64,000 nt of DNA from JAJCZZ01 sp964569085 (GTDB lineage Bacteria > Gemmatimonadota > Gemmatimonadetes > Longimicrobiales > Gaopeijiaceae): NCBI GenBank assembly GCA_964569085.1, contig CAZMTA010000009.1, forward strand, positions 1 to 64,000, read 5' to 3'. Made by a program: the position numbers and the translations under genes. Of this stretch, positions 15,503 through 23,927 are shown in pieces (position 1 is the first letter of the stretch; each line of letters starts with the position of its first letter). The notes under the pieces are model-generated. The model worked only from the letters and a program-made list of their open reading frames with translations. It made no database searches and was not told the DNA's origin.

Positions 15503-16051
15503 ATGCCCCTCGAGGCAGCCAAGAAGCGCATGGACGACGCGCTCGACGCCGTGCGCCGCGAGTTCAACACCGTGCGCACGGGGAAGGCCACCCCGGCGCT
15601 CCTGGACACCGTTCGCGTCGACGCCTACGGGTCCAAGATGCCGCTGAACCAGGTGGCCAGCGTCAGCACCCCGGAGCCCAGCCTCCTGGTGGTGCAGCCC
15701 TTCGACAAATCCATCATGGAGGACGTCGAGCGGGCGATCATGCAGGCCGACCTGGGCCTGAACCCCGCCAACGACGGGACGCTCATCCGCGTGCCCATCC
15801 CCTCGCTCAACGAGGAGCGGCGCAAGGAGTACGTGAAGCTCCTCCACAAGATGGCCGAGGACGGGAAGATCTCGATCCGCCACGCCCGTCGGGAGACGCG
15901 GGAGGAGATCCACCAGCTCGTGAAGGACCACGAGATCGGCGAGGACGACGGCCGACGTCGGGAGGACGAGCTGGAGCGGCTCACCCACGAGTACACGGAG
16001 CGGATCGACGAGCTGCTGAAGAAGAAGGAAGAAGAAGTGATGGCCATCTGA
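15503..16051 (+). CDS. frr: Ribosome recycling factor
   Basis: Releases ribosomes from mRNA after termination together with EF-G; 182 aa, close to the usual 185. It has the tRNA-mimic three-helix bundle sequence: FNTVRTGKATPALLD, the VSTPEPSLLVVQPFDKS segment, the LNPANDGTLIRVPIPSLNEERR motif and the charged C-terminal helix. AAGGAGAG (15491-15498) precedes ATG 15503. It follows pyrH by 59 bases. Confidence 0.97.
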   Translation: MPLEAAKKRMDDALDAVRREFNTVRTGKATPALLDTVRVDAYGSKMPLNQVASVSTPEPSLLVVQPFDKSIMEDVERAIMQADLGLNPANDGTLIRVPIPSLNEERRKEYVKLLHKMAEDGKISIRHARRETREEIHQLVKDHEIGEDDGRRREDELERLTHEYTERIDELLKKKEEEVMAI

Positions 16052-16085
16052 GCCGTCCTTCCCCCCGCCTCCTCTCCTTCCCGCG

Positions 16086-16829
16086 ATGTCCACCGACGCC
16101 CTCCGGCAGCTCCGGCTGAACGGCGACGTGCCCCGGCACGTGGCCATCATCATGGACGGGAACGGACGCTGGGCCCGCCAGCGCGGCCTCCCCCGGCACC
16201 TCGGCCACCGCGAGGGCATGAAGTCCGTCCGGGACGTCATCGAGGGGTGCGTGGACGCCGGGGTGGGGATCCTCACCCTCTACGCCTTCTCCACCGAGAA
16301 CTGGGCGCGGCCCATCGAGGAGGTCACCGCCCTCATGGGCCTCCTCAAGCTCTACGCCCGCAAGGAGCGCCGGGAGCTCCGGCGTCAGGGGGTCGAGCTC
16401 CACGTGCTGGGCGAGCTGGACCGCCTCGACGAAGGCACCCGGGAGGCCGTGATGGGCCTCCAGCACGCGACCGAGGGCGGCACGGAGCTCCGGGTGAACC
16501 TCATGATCTCCTACGGCGGCCGGGAGGAGCTCGTGCGCGCCACCCGCGCCCTGGCCCGGAAGGTGGCCGCGGGGGAGCTGACCGCCGGGGACATCGGCGA
16601 GGAGGAGCTGGAGGCCGAGCTCTTCACCGCCGGGCTCCCCGACCCGGACCTCCTGATCCGGACCTCGGGCGAGCGCCGGCTGAGCAACTTCCTCCTCTGG
16701 CAGCTGGCCTACGCCGAGTGGCACATCTCGCCGGTCCTGTGGCCCGACTTCCGGCGCGAGGAGCTCTTCGAGGCCATCGTGGACTACCAGCGCCGCGACC
16801 GCCGGTTCGGGCGGGTGCCGACCCCGTGA
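16086..16829 (+). CDS. uppS: Undecaprenyl diphosphate synthase
   Basis: cis-Prenyltransferase making the C55 carrier lipid for peptidoglycan and O-antigen synthesis, 247 aa, cytoplasmic and membrane-associated. The Mg-binding D24 is in HVAIIMDGNGRWA. Further signatures are LTLYAFSTENWARP, LRVNLMISYGGREELV and LIRTSGERRLSNFLLWQLAYAEWHI, with the terminal RRFG. ATG 16086 has no strong Shine-Dalgarno. It is followed by cdsA and dxr as in many bacteria, joining lipid carrier, phospholipid and isoprenoid supply. Confidence 0.97.
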   Translation: MSTDALRQLRLNGDVPRHVAIIMDGNGRWARQRGLPRHLGHREGMKSVRDVIEGCVDAGVGILTLYAFSTENWARPIEEVTALMGLLKLYARKERRELRRQGVELHVLGELDRLDEGTREAVMGLQHATEGGTELRVNLMISYGGREELVRATRALARKVAAGELTAGDIGEEELEAELFTAGLPDPDLLIRTSGERRLSNFLLWQLAYAEWHISPVLWPDFRREELFEAIVDYQRRDRRFGRVPTP

Positions 16830-16851
16830 CCTCCGCGACCGCGGGGGACCG

Positions 16852-17736
16852 ATGACGTCCGGGGAGCTGGGACGGCGTCTGGCCGTGGCGGCGGTCGGCG
16901 TGCCCGCCGTGGTGGCCCTGCTCTACATGGGCGGCTGGTTCATCGCCGTCCCCGTGGCCGCCCTGGCGGCTCTGGGGGCCCGGGAGCTCTTCGGGATGGC
17001 CCGGGCCCGGGGCGTGCGACCCTTCGGCCCTCCGGGCATGGTGGCGGCGGGGGTCCTGGTCCTCCTGGCCGCCCTCCTCCCCTCCTGGGCGGCCTTCTCT
17101 CCCTGGGCGCTGGGGGTCGTGGGCGTGCTCCTCATGGGCTGCCTGGCGGCCACGCTCTGGCGGCGCCGCGCCGACCAGGCGCCGCTGGGGGGCGCCGCCG
17201 TGACGGTGGGCGGGGCCCTGTACGCCGGCCTTCCCATGGCCGTGGTCCCCCTCCTCCACGACCTCCCCCGCACGGCCGGCTGGGGCGGGGAGCCCCTCTC
17301 CCCCTGGGCCGGCATGTTCGCCGTGGCCTTCCCCGTGGCCGCGACCTGGGTGGGGGACTCGGCCGCCTACTTCGTGGGCTCGGCCTTCGGCCGGACCAAG
17401 CTGGCCCCGTCCATCAGCCCGGGGAAGAGCCGGGCCGGGGCCGTGGGAGGGCTCGCCGGCGCGGGGGCCGCCACCGCCGTCTGGTACTTCCTGGCCATGC
17501 CGTTCCTCCCGCACTTCCCCCTCTCCCTGATCGCGTCGGTGGGGGTGGGGGTGCTCCTCGGCGTGGCCGCCCAGGTCGGGGACCTGGTGGAGTCGCTGCT
17601 GAAGCGGGAGGCGGGCATCAAGGACTCGGGAAGCCTCTTCCCGGGGCACGGCGGCGTGCTGGACCGGCTGGACGCCCTGACGTTCTCCCTCCCGGTGGCC
17701 TACGCCCTCCTGGCGGTGGCCGAGGCCCTGCGGTGA
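16852..17736 (+). CDS. cdsA: Phosphatidate cytidylyltransferase
   Basis: Integral-membrane enzyme making CDP-diacylglycerol from CTP and phosphatidate, the branch point of phospholipid synthesis; 294 aa with about eight hydrophobic segments. The family signature is in the C-terminal half: DSAAYFVGSAFGRTKLAPSISPGKS, then GDLVESLLKREAGIKDSGSLFPGHGGVLDRLDAL. ATG 16852 follows GGGGGA. Its stop overlaps the start of dxr in GTGA, indicating translational coupling. Confidence 0.96.
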   Translation: MTSGELGRRLAVAAVGVPAVVALLYMGGWFIAVPVAALAALGARELFGMARARGVRPFGPPGMVAAGVLVLLAALLPSWAAFSPWALGVVGVLLMGCLAATLWRRRADQAPLGGAAVTVGGALYAGLPMAVVPLLHDLPRTAGWGGEPLSPWAGMFAVAFPVAATWVGDSAAYFVGSAFGRTKLAPSISPGKSRAGAVGGLAGAGAATAVWYFLAMPFLPHFPLSLIASVGVGVLLGVAAQVGDLVESLLKREAGIKDSGSLFPGHGGVLDRLDALTFSLPVAYALLAVAEALR

Positions 17737-18902
17737 TCCGGGTCGTCCTCCTGGGGTCCACCGGCTCCATCGGTCGGAGCACGCTCGAGGTGGTCCGACG
17801 CCATCCCGACCGGTTCCGCCTGGTGGGTCTGGCCGCCAACCGGAGCGCCGACGAGCTGGCGGAGCAGGTGCGGGAGTTCGCGCCTCGACGGGCCGTGCTC
17901 GCCGACCCCTCCGTGGACCTCCCGAGCACCTCCGGGCCCACCCGCTGGGCGCGCGGGCGCGAGGCGCTCCTGGAGCTGGCCGGGGAGGAGCGGGCCGACG
18001 TGGTGGTGAACGCCCTGGTGGGCGCGGCGGGGCTGGAGCCCACGCTCGTGGCGCTGGAGGCGGGCCATCGCCTGGCCCTGGCCAACAAGGAGTCCCTGGT
18101 GGCCGGCGGGGAGCTGGTCATGGAGGCCGCCGCCCGGGGGGACGCCGAGATCGTCCCCGTCGACTCCGAGCACTCCGCCATCCTCCAGTGCCTGGAGGGG
18201 TGCGACGGGCAGGGCGTGCAGCGGCTGGTCATCACCGCCTCGGGGGGCCCCTTCCGCGGCCGGACCCGGGCCGAGCTGGAGGGGGTGGGGCCCGAGCAGG
18301 CGCTGGACCACCCGACCTGGGACATGGGCGCCAAGATCACGGTGGACTCGGCCACGCTGGCCAACAAGGCGCTGGAGGTCATCGAGGCCCACTACCTCTA
18401 CGGCTTCGGGTACGACCGCATCGACGCCGTGGTGCATCCCCAGTCCGTGGTGCACTCCTTCGTGGAGTTCGTGGACGGGTCGGTCCTGGCGCAGCTCGGA
18501 TTCCCCACCATGGAGCTCCCCATCCTCTACGCGCTGAGCTATCCGGAGCGCGTGGCCGACGGCTCGCTCCGCACCTACGACCCGGTCGCCGCGTCGCCGC
18601 TGACCTTCGAGGCCATCGACCACGACGCCTTCCCGCTCTTCGGCCTGGGCGTCGGCGCGGGACGGGCCGGCGGGTGTGCTCCGGCGGTGTTCAACGCGGG
18701 GAACGAAGTGGCGGTTGCGGCGTTCTTGGAAGGACGGGTCGGCTTCCTCGGGATGGCCGACGTCGTGGCCCGGACGCTGGACGACGTGGGCGAGCACGAG
18801 GTGCACACGGTGGACGACGTGCTCGCCGCCGACCAGGAAGCTCGGGCCGCCGCGGCGCGGGCCGTGGAACGACTCGGAACGGAAGGGAACGGGAACGGAT
18901 GA
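17733..18902 (+). CDS. dxr: 1-deoxy-D-xylulose 5-phosphate reductoisomerase
   Basis: Second enzyme of the MEP isoprenoid pathway, converting DXP to MEP with NADPH; 389 aa. The N-terminal Rossmann motif is VVLLGSTGSIGRSTL. The metal/substrate site holds ANKESLVAGG and VPVDSEHSAILQCL, followed by ITASGGPFRGR and the HPTWDMGAKITVDSATLANKALE stretch. The start is the GTG at 17733, overlapping the cdsA stop by four bases. The ATGA at its end starts rseP. Presence of dxr implies isoprenoids are made by the MEP route. Confidence 0.97.
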   Translation: MIRVVLLGSTGSIGRSTLEVVRRHPDRFRLVGLAANRSADELAEQVREFAPRRAVLADPSVDLPSTSGPTRWARGREALLELAGEERADVVVNALVGAAGLEPTLVALEAGHRLALANKESLVAGGELVMEAAARGDAEIVPVDSEHSAILQCLEGCDGQGVQRLVITASGGPFRGRTRAELEGVGPEQALDHPTWDMGAKITVDSATLANKALEVIEAHYLYGFGYDRIDAVVHPQSVVHSFVEFVDGSVLAQLGFPTMELPILYALSYPERVADGSLRTYDPVAASPLTFEAIDHDAFPLFGLGVGAGRAGGCAPAVFNAGNEVAVAAFLEGRVGFLGMADVVARTLDDVGEHEVHTVDDVLAADQEARAAAARAVERLGTEGNGNG

Positions 18903-20254
18903 CGATCCTCGCCACCATCATCGTGCTCGGAGTGCTCATCTTCGTGCACGAGCTCGGCCACTTCGCCGCGGCCAAGGCCGTGGGCGTGGAGGTCCAGCGC
19001 TTCTCCATCGGCCTCGGGCCCAAGGTGTTGGGCTTCCAGCACGGCGAGACCGAGTACATCCTGGCCGCCATCCCTCTGGGCGGCTACGTGAAGATGGGCG
19101 GGATGGACGACGAGGTCATGGAGGCCATCGAGGGCGGCGGGACCGGGGAGCCCCGGGAGCCCAGCGACCGGGATTTCGACGCCAAGCCCATCTGGGCGCG
19201 GACGCTCGTCATCTCGGCGGGCGTGATCATGAACATGCTCTTCGCCTTCGCGACGTACACCGCCGTGGCGGCGTGGTGGGGCCAGCCGCACGTGGACACC
19301 ACCCGGGTGGGCCGGGTCGAGGCGGAGTGGCTTCCGCCGGGCACCGAGGCGCTGGCCGGGATCCCGGTGGGCGCCGAGCTGGTCCGGGTGGGGGATCGCA
19401 CGGTGGAGAACTGGAGCGACGCCCAGGAAGGCCTCTACGAGGCGCCCCCGGGACCGCTCCGGGTGGAGACCCGGAATCCGTCCTCCACCGTGGAGATCCG
19501 GGTCCCGGCCGACGAGGAGGACCGCCTGCGCCTGGCCCAGTCGATCCGCTCCTGGGCCGAGGCCGGCGTGGGCGCGGTGAACCCCGGCTCCCCCGCCGAG
19601 AAGGCCGGGCTGGAGGCCGGGGACGAGGTGCTGGCGGTGGACGGCCGGCCGGTGGCGAGCTGGTGGGACTTCGTGGCCCTCATCGAGAGCCGCCCGGGGG
19701 AGCGCGTCGAGCTCTCCATCCGTCGGGACGGGCGGGAGCTCATGCGGGCCGTGAACGTGGAGGCCCAGACCGAGGAGGGCCTCGACGGGACGCGCCGCAC
19801 CGTGGGGAAGGTCGGGATCTACCAGCCGCCCGGCTCGGTGACGTACGAGACCATCCCCCTCACCGAGGCCGCGGTCTACGGCTACCGGGAGACGGTGGCG
19901 GTGACCGGGATGATCCTGGGCTTCCTCCGGGACCTGGTGACCGGGGGCGTCTCGCCGCGCTCCATGGGGAGCATCGTCACCATCGGGGAGGCGTCGGGAC
20001 AGGCCGCGCAGGCCGGCCTCGACCAGTTCCTGCGCTTCATGGCGCTCTTCAGCATCAACCTGGCCGTCCTGAACCTGCTGCCCATCCCCGTCCTGGACGG
20101 GGGCCACCTCCTCTTCCTCGGCATCGAGGCGGTGCGGGGCCAGGCGCTCTCGCTGGAGCAGCGTCTGCGCTGGAGCAACGTGGGCTTCTTCATCATCGTC
20201 GGCATCATGCTCTGGGCCCTCTCCAACGACTTCCTGCGGCTCCTGGGGATGTAG
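18899..20254 (+). CDS. rseP: Site-2 zinc protease RseP
   Basis: Intramembrane metalloprotease (M50) that cleaves anti-sigma factors or signal-peptide remnants within the inner membrane, 451 aa. The zinc motif HELGH (H17, E18, H21) lies in the first transmembrane helix and the third ligand in NLLPIPVLDGGHLL near the C-terminus. Two PDZ domains lie between, the second clear in VNPGSPAEKAGLEAGDEVLAVDG. The overlap with dxr is four bases. No rpoE/rseA-like genes are in the window, so its substrate is unknown. Confidence 0.95.
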   Translation: MTILATIIVLGVLIFVHELGHFAAAKAVGVEVQRFSIGLGPKVLGFQHGETEYILAAIPLGGYVKMGGMDDEVMEAIEGGGTGEPREPSDRDFDAKPIWARTLVISAGVIMNMLFAFATYTAVAAWWGQPHVDTTRVGRVEAEWLPPGTEALAGIPVGAELVRVGDRTVENWSDAQEGLYEAPPGPLRVETRNPSSTVEIRVPADEEDRLRLAQSIRSWAEAGVGAVNPGSPAEKAGLEAGDEVLAVDGRPVASWWDFVALIESRPGERVELSIRRDGRELMRAVNVEAQTEEGLDGTRRTVGKVGIYQPPGSVTYETIPLTEAAVYGYRETVAVTGMILGFLRDLVTGGVSPRSMGSIVTIGEASGQAAQAGLDQFLRFMALFSINLAVLNLLPIPVLDGGHLLFLGIEAVRGQALSLEQRLRWSNVGFFIIVGIMLWALSNDFLRLLGM

Positions 20255-20302
20255 GCGAGGGCGGACCGGCCCCGGTCGGCTCCGGCCGGCGCGCCGTCGG
20301 CG

Positions 20303-21124
20303 TCAGAGGAAGGAGAGCTGGTTCGGCCCGCAGCGCGAGCGCAGCTCCTCCACGTCCATGAGCGGCGTGGGCTCGTCCTGGCGGGCCACCGAGAGATGGC
20401 CGGTCCATCCGGCCTTCCGCAGCGCCGTGCCCACCACCTCCCGCGCCAGCTCCGGGTCGTTGGACTGGTCGGAGAGGTGGGCCAGGATCACGCCCGCCAG
20501 GCGGGGATGGAGGAGCTCCAGCGCGAAGCGGGCCGCCGCCTCGTTGGACAGGTGGCCGTGGCTCGAGGCGATGCGGCGCTTCACCGAGACCGGGTAGGGG
20601 CTCGTGTGGAGGAGGACCTCGTCGTGGTTCGCCTCGAGGATGAGGAGGTCGCAGTCGGTGAGGGCGAGGCGGATCTGGGCCGTGGGACGGCCCAGGTCGG
20701 TGGCCACGCCGAGCCGGAAGCCGGTGCACTCGTCCACCACCGCCACCCCCACCGGGTCCGCGGCGTCGTGGACGGTCAGGAAGGGCTCCACCCGGACGTC
20801 CCCCACGGTGAAGGGGCGGCCCGCCCGGTAGGATCGGACGTCCTCCCCTCCCCGGAGGAGCTTGGCGCACGCCTCCCGTGTGAGCTCGGTCATGTAGAGG
20901 GGGGTCCCGTGGCGCCGGGCGAAGACCCCCATCCCGCGGGTGTGGTCGCCGTGGTCGTGGGTGATCACGATGGCGTCGACCTCGTCGGGGTCCACCTTCA
21001 CCCGCTCCAGCCGCCGGGCCAGGTCCCGGCCGGAGAAGCCGGCGTCCACCAGGACGCGGGTGTGCCCCGCCCAGACCAGCGTCGCGTTCCCGGAGCTCCC
21101 GCTCCCCAGGACCGAGACCCTCAT
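20303..21124 (-). CDS. Metallo-beta-lactamase-fold hydrolase, WalJ/YycJ-like
   Basis: Cytoplasmic MBL-fold protein, 273 aa. The metal site is visible as THDHGDHTRG, and later ASSHGHLSNEAAARF and ILAHLSDQSNDPE carry further ligands. The start MRVSVLGSGSSGNATLV is the typical opening of the YycJ/WalJ group, which in Firmicutes sits beside the WalRK two-component genes and affects wall and DNA metabolism. Its start overlaps the stop of the upstream alternative GlmU gene in ATGA, so it is the last gene of the minus-strand unit that begins with a receiver protein. It converges on rseP across 48 bases. Confidence 0.88.
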   Translation of the reverse strand: MRVSVLGSGSSGNATLVWAGHTRVLVDAGFSGRDLARRLERVKVDPDEVDAIVITHDHGDHTRGMGVFARRHGTPLYMTELTREACAKLLRGGEDVRSYRAGRPFTVGDVRVEPFLTVHDAADPVGVAVVDECTGFRLGVATDLGRPTAQIRLALTDCDLLILEANHDEVLLHTSPYPVSVKRRIASSHGHLSNEAAARFALELLHPRLAGVILAHLSDQSNDPELAREVVGTALRKAGWTGHLSVARQDEPTPLMDVEELRSRCGPNQLSFL

Positions 21125-22329
21125 CCGTGGGTGGCCCGCCAGGCCCGCTCCAGGACGGCGCGCACGCCGGGGGTCAGGCTCTCGTCCCGCCGGGCCATGG
21201 CCCGGTCGGCCACCTCCAGGAGCTTGTCCAGGCGGAAGGGCTGGAGGTCGGAGCCCCGCCCCCACGAGAAGGGCGGCACCACCGTGGGGGGCATGACGCC
21301 GCCGAAGAGGTTGGTCCCGGCCCCCACCACCGCTCCGGTGTTGAGGGTGGTGCCGATGCCGGTCTTCACGTGGTCGCCCAGGAAGCAGCCGACCTTGATC
21401 AGCCCCGTGTCCACCTCCCCGTCGGGGGTCCACACCCGCACGGTCCCGTAGTTGTTCTTCAGGTCCGAGTTGGTGGTGCCGGCGCCCAGGTTCACCCAGC
21501 GCCCCAGGAGGGCGTGGCCCAGGTGCCCGTCGTGGGCCTTGTTGACCCAGCCCAGCAGCACGCTCTCCGCCACCTCGCCCCGGACCTTGCAGACCGGACC
21601 CACGGAGGAGGTGCCCACGTCGCCGCCGAGGACGGTGGAGCCCGGGCCGATCCAGAGCGGCCCGGTGAGGCGCGCCGGTCCTCGGGCGCGGGCGCCCGCC
21701 TCCAGGCGGACCGGACCCTCCCGGGTGTCCACCACCACGCCGGGCTCGACCTCGGCGCCGGGGGCCAGGGAGAGGGGGTGCTCGCCCAGGCGGACGACCC
21801 CGGGGGCCTCGGCGTCCGTCCACCCGGCCTCCACCCCGTCGGCGGCGACGCGCGCCGGGTTCCGGGCCACCAGGGACCAGGGCCCCTCCAGGAGCTCCCC
21901 GTCCAGCGGCACCGCGTCGGCGTCGCCGGGGTGGGCGTCCGGATGGAGGAGGGCGGCCTCGGAGGGCGGGGGGGCGCCGGCGGGCACGCTCCACCCGACG
22001 CAGACGCCGTCCAGCGTCAGGCGGGCGGGGCGCGAGGCGTCCACCGCCTGTCCGGCGTCCAGCGCCACCCGGGAGAGGAGGTACACGCGGCCGGCGTCCC
22101 CGGGGGCGTCGTTCCCTTCCAGGACGGGCGGGGAGCCGGGCTCGTCGAAGCCCGACAGGGCGGCGCGGGTCCGGTGGCCGGCGCAGTCGAGGCCCAGGGC
22201 GGCCTCGGCCCGCTCGCGGAGCGTACGGATCCCGAAGAGGAGCTCCCCGGCGGGGCGGGTGAGCGTGAAGGGCGCCCAGGCGCGGGCCCGGGCGTCGTCG
22301 AAGAGGACGAGGCTCGGGCCCGGTGTCAC
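21121..22329 (-). CDS. Alternative GlmU-type sugar nucleotidyltransferase with left-handed beta-helix
   Basis: Two-part protein of 402 aa. The N-terminal half begins GPSLVLFDDARARAWAPFTLTRPAGELLFGIRTL, the opening of the alternative GlmU group (TIGR03991-like), rather than the classical LxxGxGTxM loop. The C-terminal half is an acyltransferase-type hexapeptide helix with NLGAGTTNSDLKNNYG and GCFLGDHVKTGIGTTLNTG, where GlmU makes GlcNAc-1-P. It likely makes UDP-GlcNAc for peptidoglycan and LPS. The start is GTG 22329, overlapping the manC stop in GTGA. Whether the organism also has a classical GlmU cannot be seen. Confidence 0.85.
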   Translation of the reverse strand: MTPGPSLVLFDDARARAWAPFTLTRPAGELLFGIRTLRERAEAALGLDCAGHRTRAALSGFDEPGSPPVLEGNDAPGDAGRVYLLSRVALDAGQAVDASRPARLTLDGVCVGWSVPAGAPPPSEAALLHPDAHPGDADAVPLDGELLEGPWSLVARNPARVAADGVEAGWTDAEAPGVVRLGEHPLSLAPGAEVEPGVVVDTREGPVRLEAGARARGPARLTGPLWIGPGSTVLGGDVGTSSVGPVCKVRGEVAESVLLGWVNKAHDGHLGHALLGRWVNLGAGTTNSDLKNNYGTVRVWTPDGEVDTGLIKVGCFLGDHVKTGIGTTLNTGAVVGAGTNLFGGVMPPTVVPPFSWGRGSDLQPFRLDKLLEVADRAMARRDESLTPGVRAVLERAWRATHG

Positions 22330-23369
22330 GTCGCCTCCAGGCGCCCCAGGAGGTCCTTGAGGGCGGGGGCGCGATCCCGGGGCATGACCAGCGTGACCTC
22401 GCCGGTCCGCACCACCACCAGGTCCTCGACGCCCCAGAGCACCACGCGGCCCTCGTCGGCCCAGGCGACGTTGCCCGCGCCGTCGACCACCCGGACCTGC
22501 CCCTCGGACACGTTCCCGGCCTCGTCGGGCTCCCGGGAGCGGGGCAGGGAGCCCCAGCTCCCCACGTCGTCCCAGGCGAAGGTGGCCTCCACGTACGCCA
22601 CCCGGTCGCTCCGCTCCATGACGGCCCGGTCCACGACGGTGGTGGGGACGGCGCGGAAGTAGGCCTCGGGTCCTTCGTCCTCCAGGAGGGGGAGATGCTC
22701 CGCGACCTCCGGGGCCCAACGCCGCAGCTCCTCCAGGAAGACCGAGGCCTTCCACACGAAGATCCCGGTGTTCCAGAGGTAGCCCTCCCGCGTGTACCGC
22801 TCGGCCGTCTCCCGGTCGGGCTTCTCGTGGAACGCCGCCACCCGGCGAGCCGTGACCCCGCCGGGTGCGTCCAGGGCCTCGCCGGGCTGGATGTGTCCGT
22901 AGCCCGTCTCGACCCGGTCCGGGGACACGCCCACGGTCAGGAGCAGGCCGTCCCGGGCGGCCAGCGCCGCGGCGGCCTCGACCGTGCGGCGGAACTCCTC
23001 CACGGGCCGGATGAGGTGGTCGGCGTGGAGGGACACCAGGACGGCGTCCGGGTCCCGGCGCTCCAGCTCCCAGGCGGCCCAGGCCAGGACGGGGCAGGTG
23101 CCCCGGGCCATGGGCTCGACCAGGTAGGCGTCGTCGCCCAGCTCGGGGAGGACGCGGCGGAAGGGCCCCACCAGGTGCTCCCCGGCGAGGATGCGGACCC
23201 GAGGGGCCTCGGTCAGGACCCGCGCCCGGGCCACCGTGTCCCGGATGAGGGGCTCGTCGCTGGCCAGCGGAAGAAGCTGCTTGGGACGCTCCGGGGTGCT
23301 GACGGGCCAGAAGCGGGAGCCGATTCCGCCGGCCAGGATGGTGACCCAGAGGGAGGCGTCAGTGTCCAG
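22326..23369 (-). CDS. manC: Mannose-1-phosphate guanylyltransferase (probable CTG start)
   Basis: Makes GDP-mannose from GTP and mannose-1-phosphate for glycans; about 347 aa, without the C-terminal isomerase cupin domain of bifunctional ManC. The nucleotide loop WVTILAGGIGSRFWPVS, PKQLL, the VSLHADHLI metal site, GYGHIQPG, FHEKPD and WNTGIFVW are all present. The loop begins seven residues after a CTG at 23369, which has AGGAG seven bases upstream inside the preceding gene. No ATG, GTG or TTG lies before the loop; the first, GTG 23234, would delete the nucleotide-binding site. The 3' end overlaps the GlmU-like gene. Confidence 0.88.
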   Translation of the reverse strand: MDTDASLWVTILAGGIGSRFWPVSTPERPKQLLPLASDEPLIRDTVARARVLTEAPRVRILAGEHLVGPFRRVLPELGDDAYLVEPMARGTCPVLAWAAWELERRDPDAVLVSLHADHLIRPVEEFRRTVEAAAALAARDGLLLTVGVSPDRVETGYGHIQPGEALDAPGGVTARRVAAFHEKPDRETAERYTREGYLWNTGIFVWKASVFLEELRRWAPEVAEHLPLLEDEGPEAYFRAVPTTVVDRAVMERSDRVAYVEATFAWDDVGSWGSLPRSREPDEAGNVSEGQVRVVDGAGNVAWADEGRVVLWGVEDLVVVRTGEVTLVMPRDRAPALKDLLGRLEAT

Positions 23370-23760
23370 CGAGGATCTCCTGGATGCGCCCCAGAAGCTT
23401 CTTGGGGCTGAACGGCTTGGTCAGGAAGTCGTCGGCGCCGGCGTCCAGGGCCTCGTCCCGATCCGTGTCCTGACCCTTGGCGGTGAGGATGATGACCGGG
23501 GTCTCGGAGCGGGTCCCGTCGGACCGGATGGCCCGGAGCACCTCGATCCCGCTGGCCCGGGGCATCATGAGGTCCAGGAGGATGAAGTCGTAGCGGGTGT
23601 CGGACTCGACCCGCTCGAGCGCCTCCCGGCCGTCCACCGCCTCGTCCACCTCGAAGCCGGCGTTGTGGAGGAGGGTGATCAGGATCCGACGGATGTGGGG
23701 CTCGTCGTCGGCGACCAGGATTCGGCCGGGCACGGAGTTGGAAAGCGCTTCGGGGACCAT
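23359..23760 (-). CDS. Stand-alone receiver domain (CheY-like response regulator)
   Basis: Single-domain response regulator, 133 aa. The phosphorylation site is D63 in FILLDLMMP, with acidic ADDE at 17-20, the switch Thr in VIILTAKGQ and the Lys in LTKPFSPKKLL. There is no DNA-binding or enzymatic output domain, so it must act by protein contact. It is the first gene of a minus-strand unit with manC, the alternative GlmU and the WalJ-like hydrolase; manC starts inside its 3' end. A cognate kinase is not adjacent; the nearest is at 25894-27075 on the other strand. Confidence 0.9.
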   Translation of the reverse strand: MVPEALSNSVPGRILVADDEPHIRRILITLLHNAGFEVDEAVDGREALERVESDTRYDFILLDLMMPRASGIEVLRAIRSDGTRSETPVIILTAKGQDTDRDEALDAGADDFLTKPFSPKKLLGRIQEILAGH

Positions 23761-23927
23761 GGTGCCTCGTGGTGGTGGGCCGCGCCCGGAGATCGGCGCG
23801 GAACCTACCCCGCACCCGGGGTAAAGTCAAGGAACGACGGGGCTTTCCGGGGTTGACGCCCCCCCGGCTCTCCAGCACCTTCCTTTGCCCCGTACGGGCC
23901 ACCCGCCGCACCCTCGGAGACCGTTCC

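Noticed and set aside
20255..20302. Intrinsic terminator between rseP and the MBL gene
   Set aside because: Only a 5-bp GACCG/CGGTC stem and no T run; too weak to annotate.
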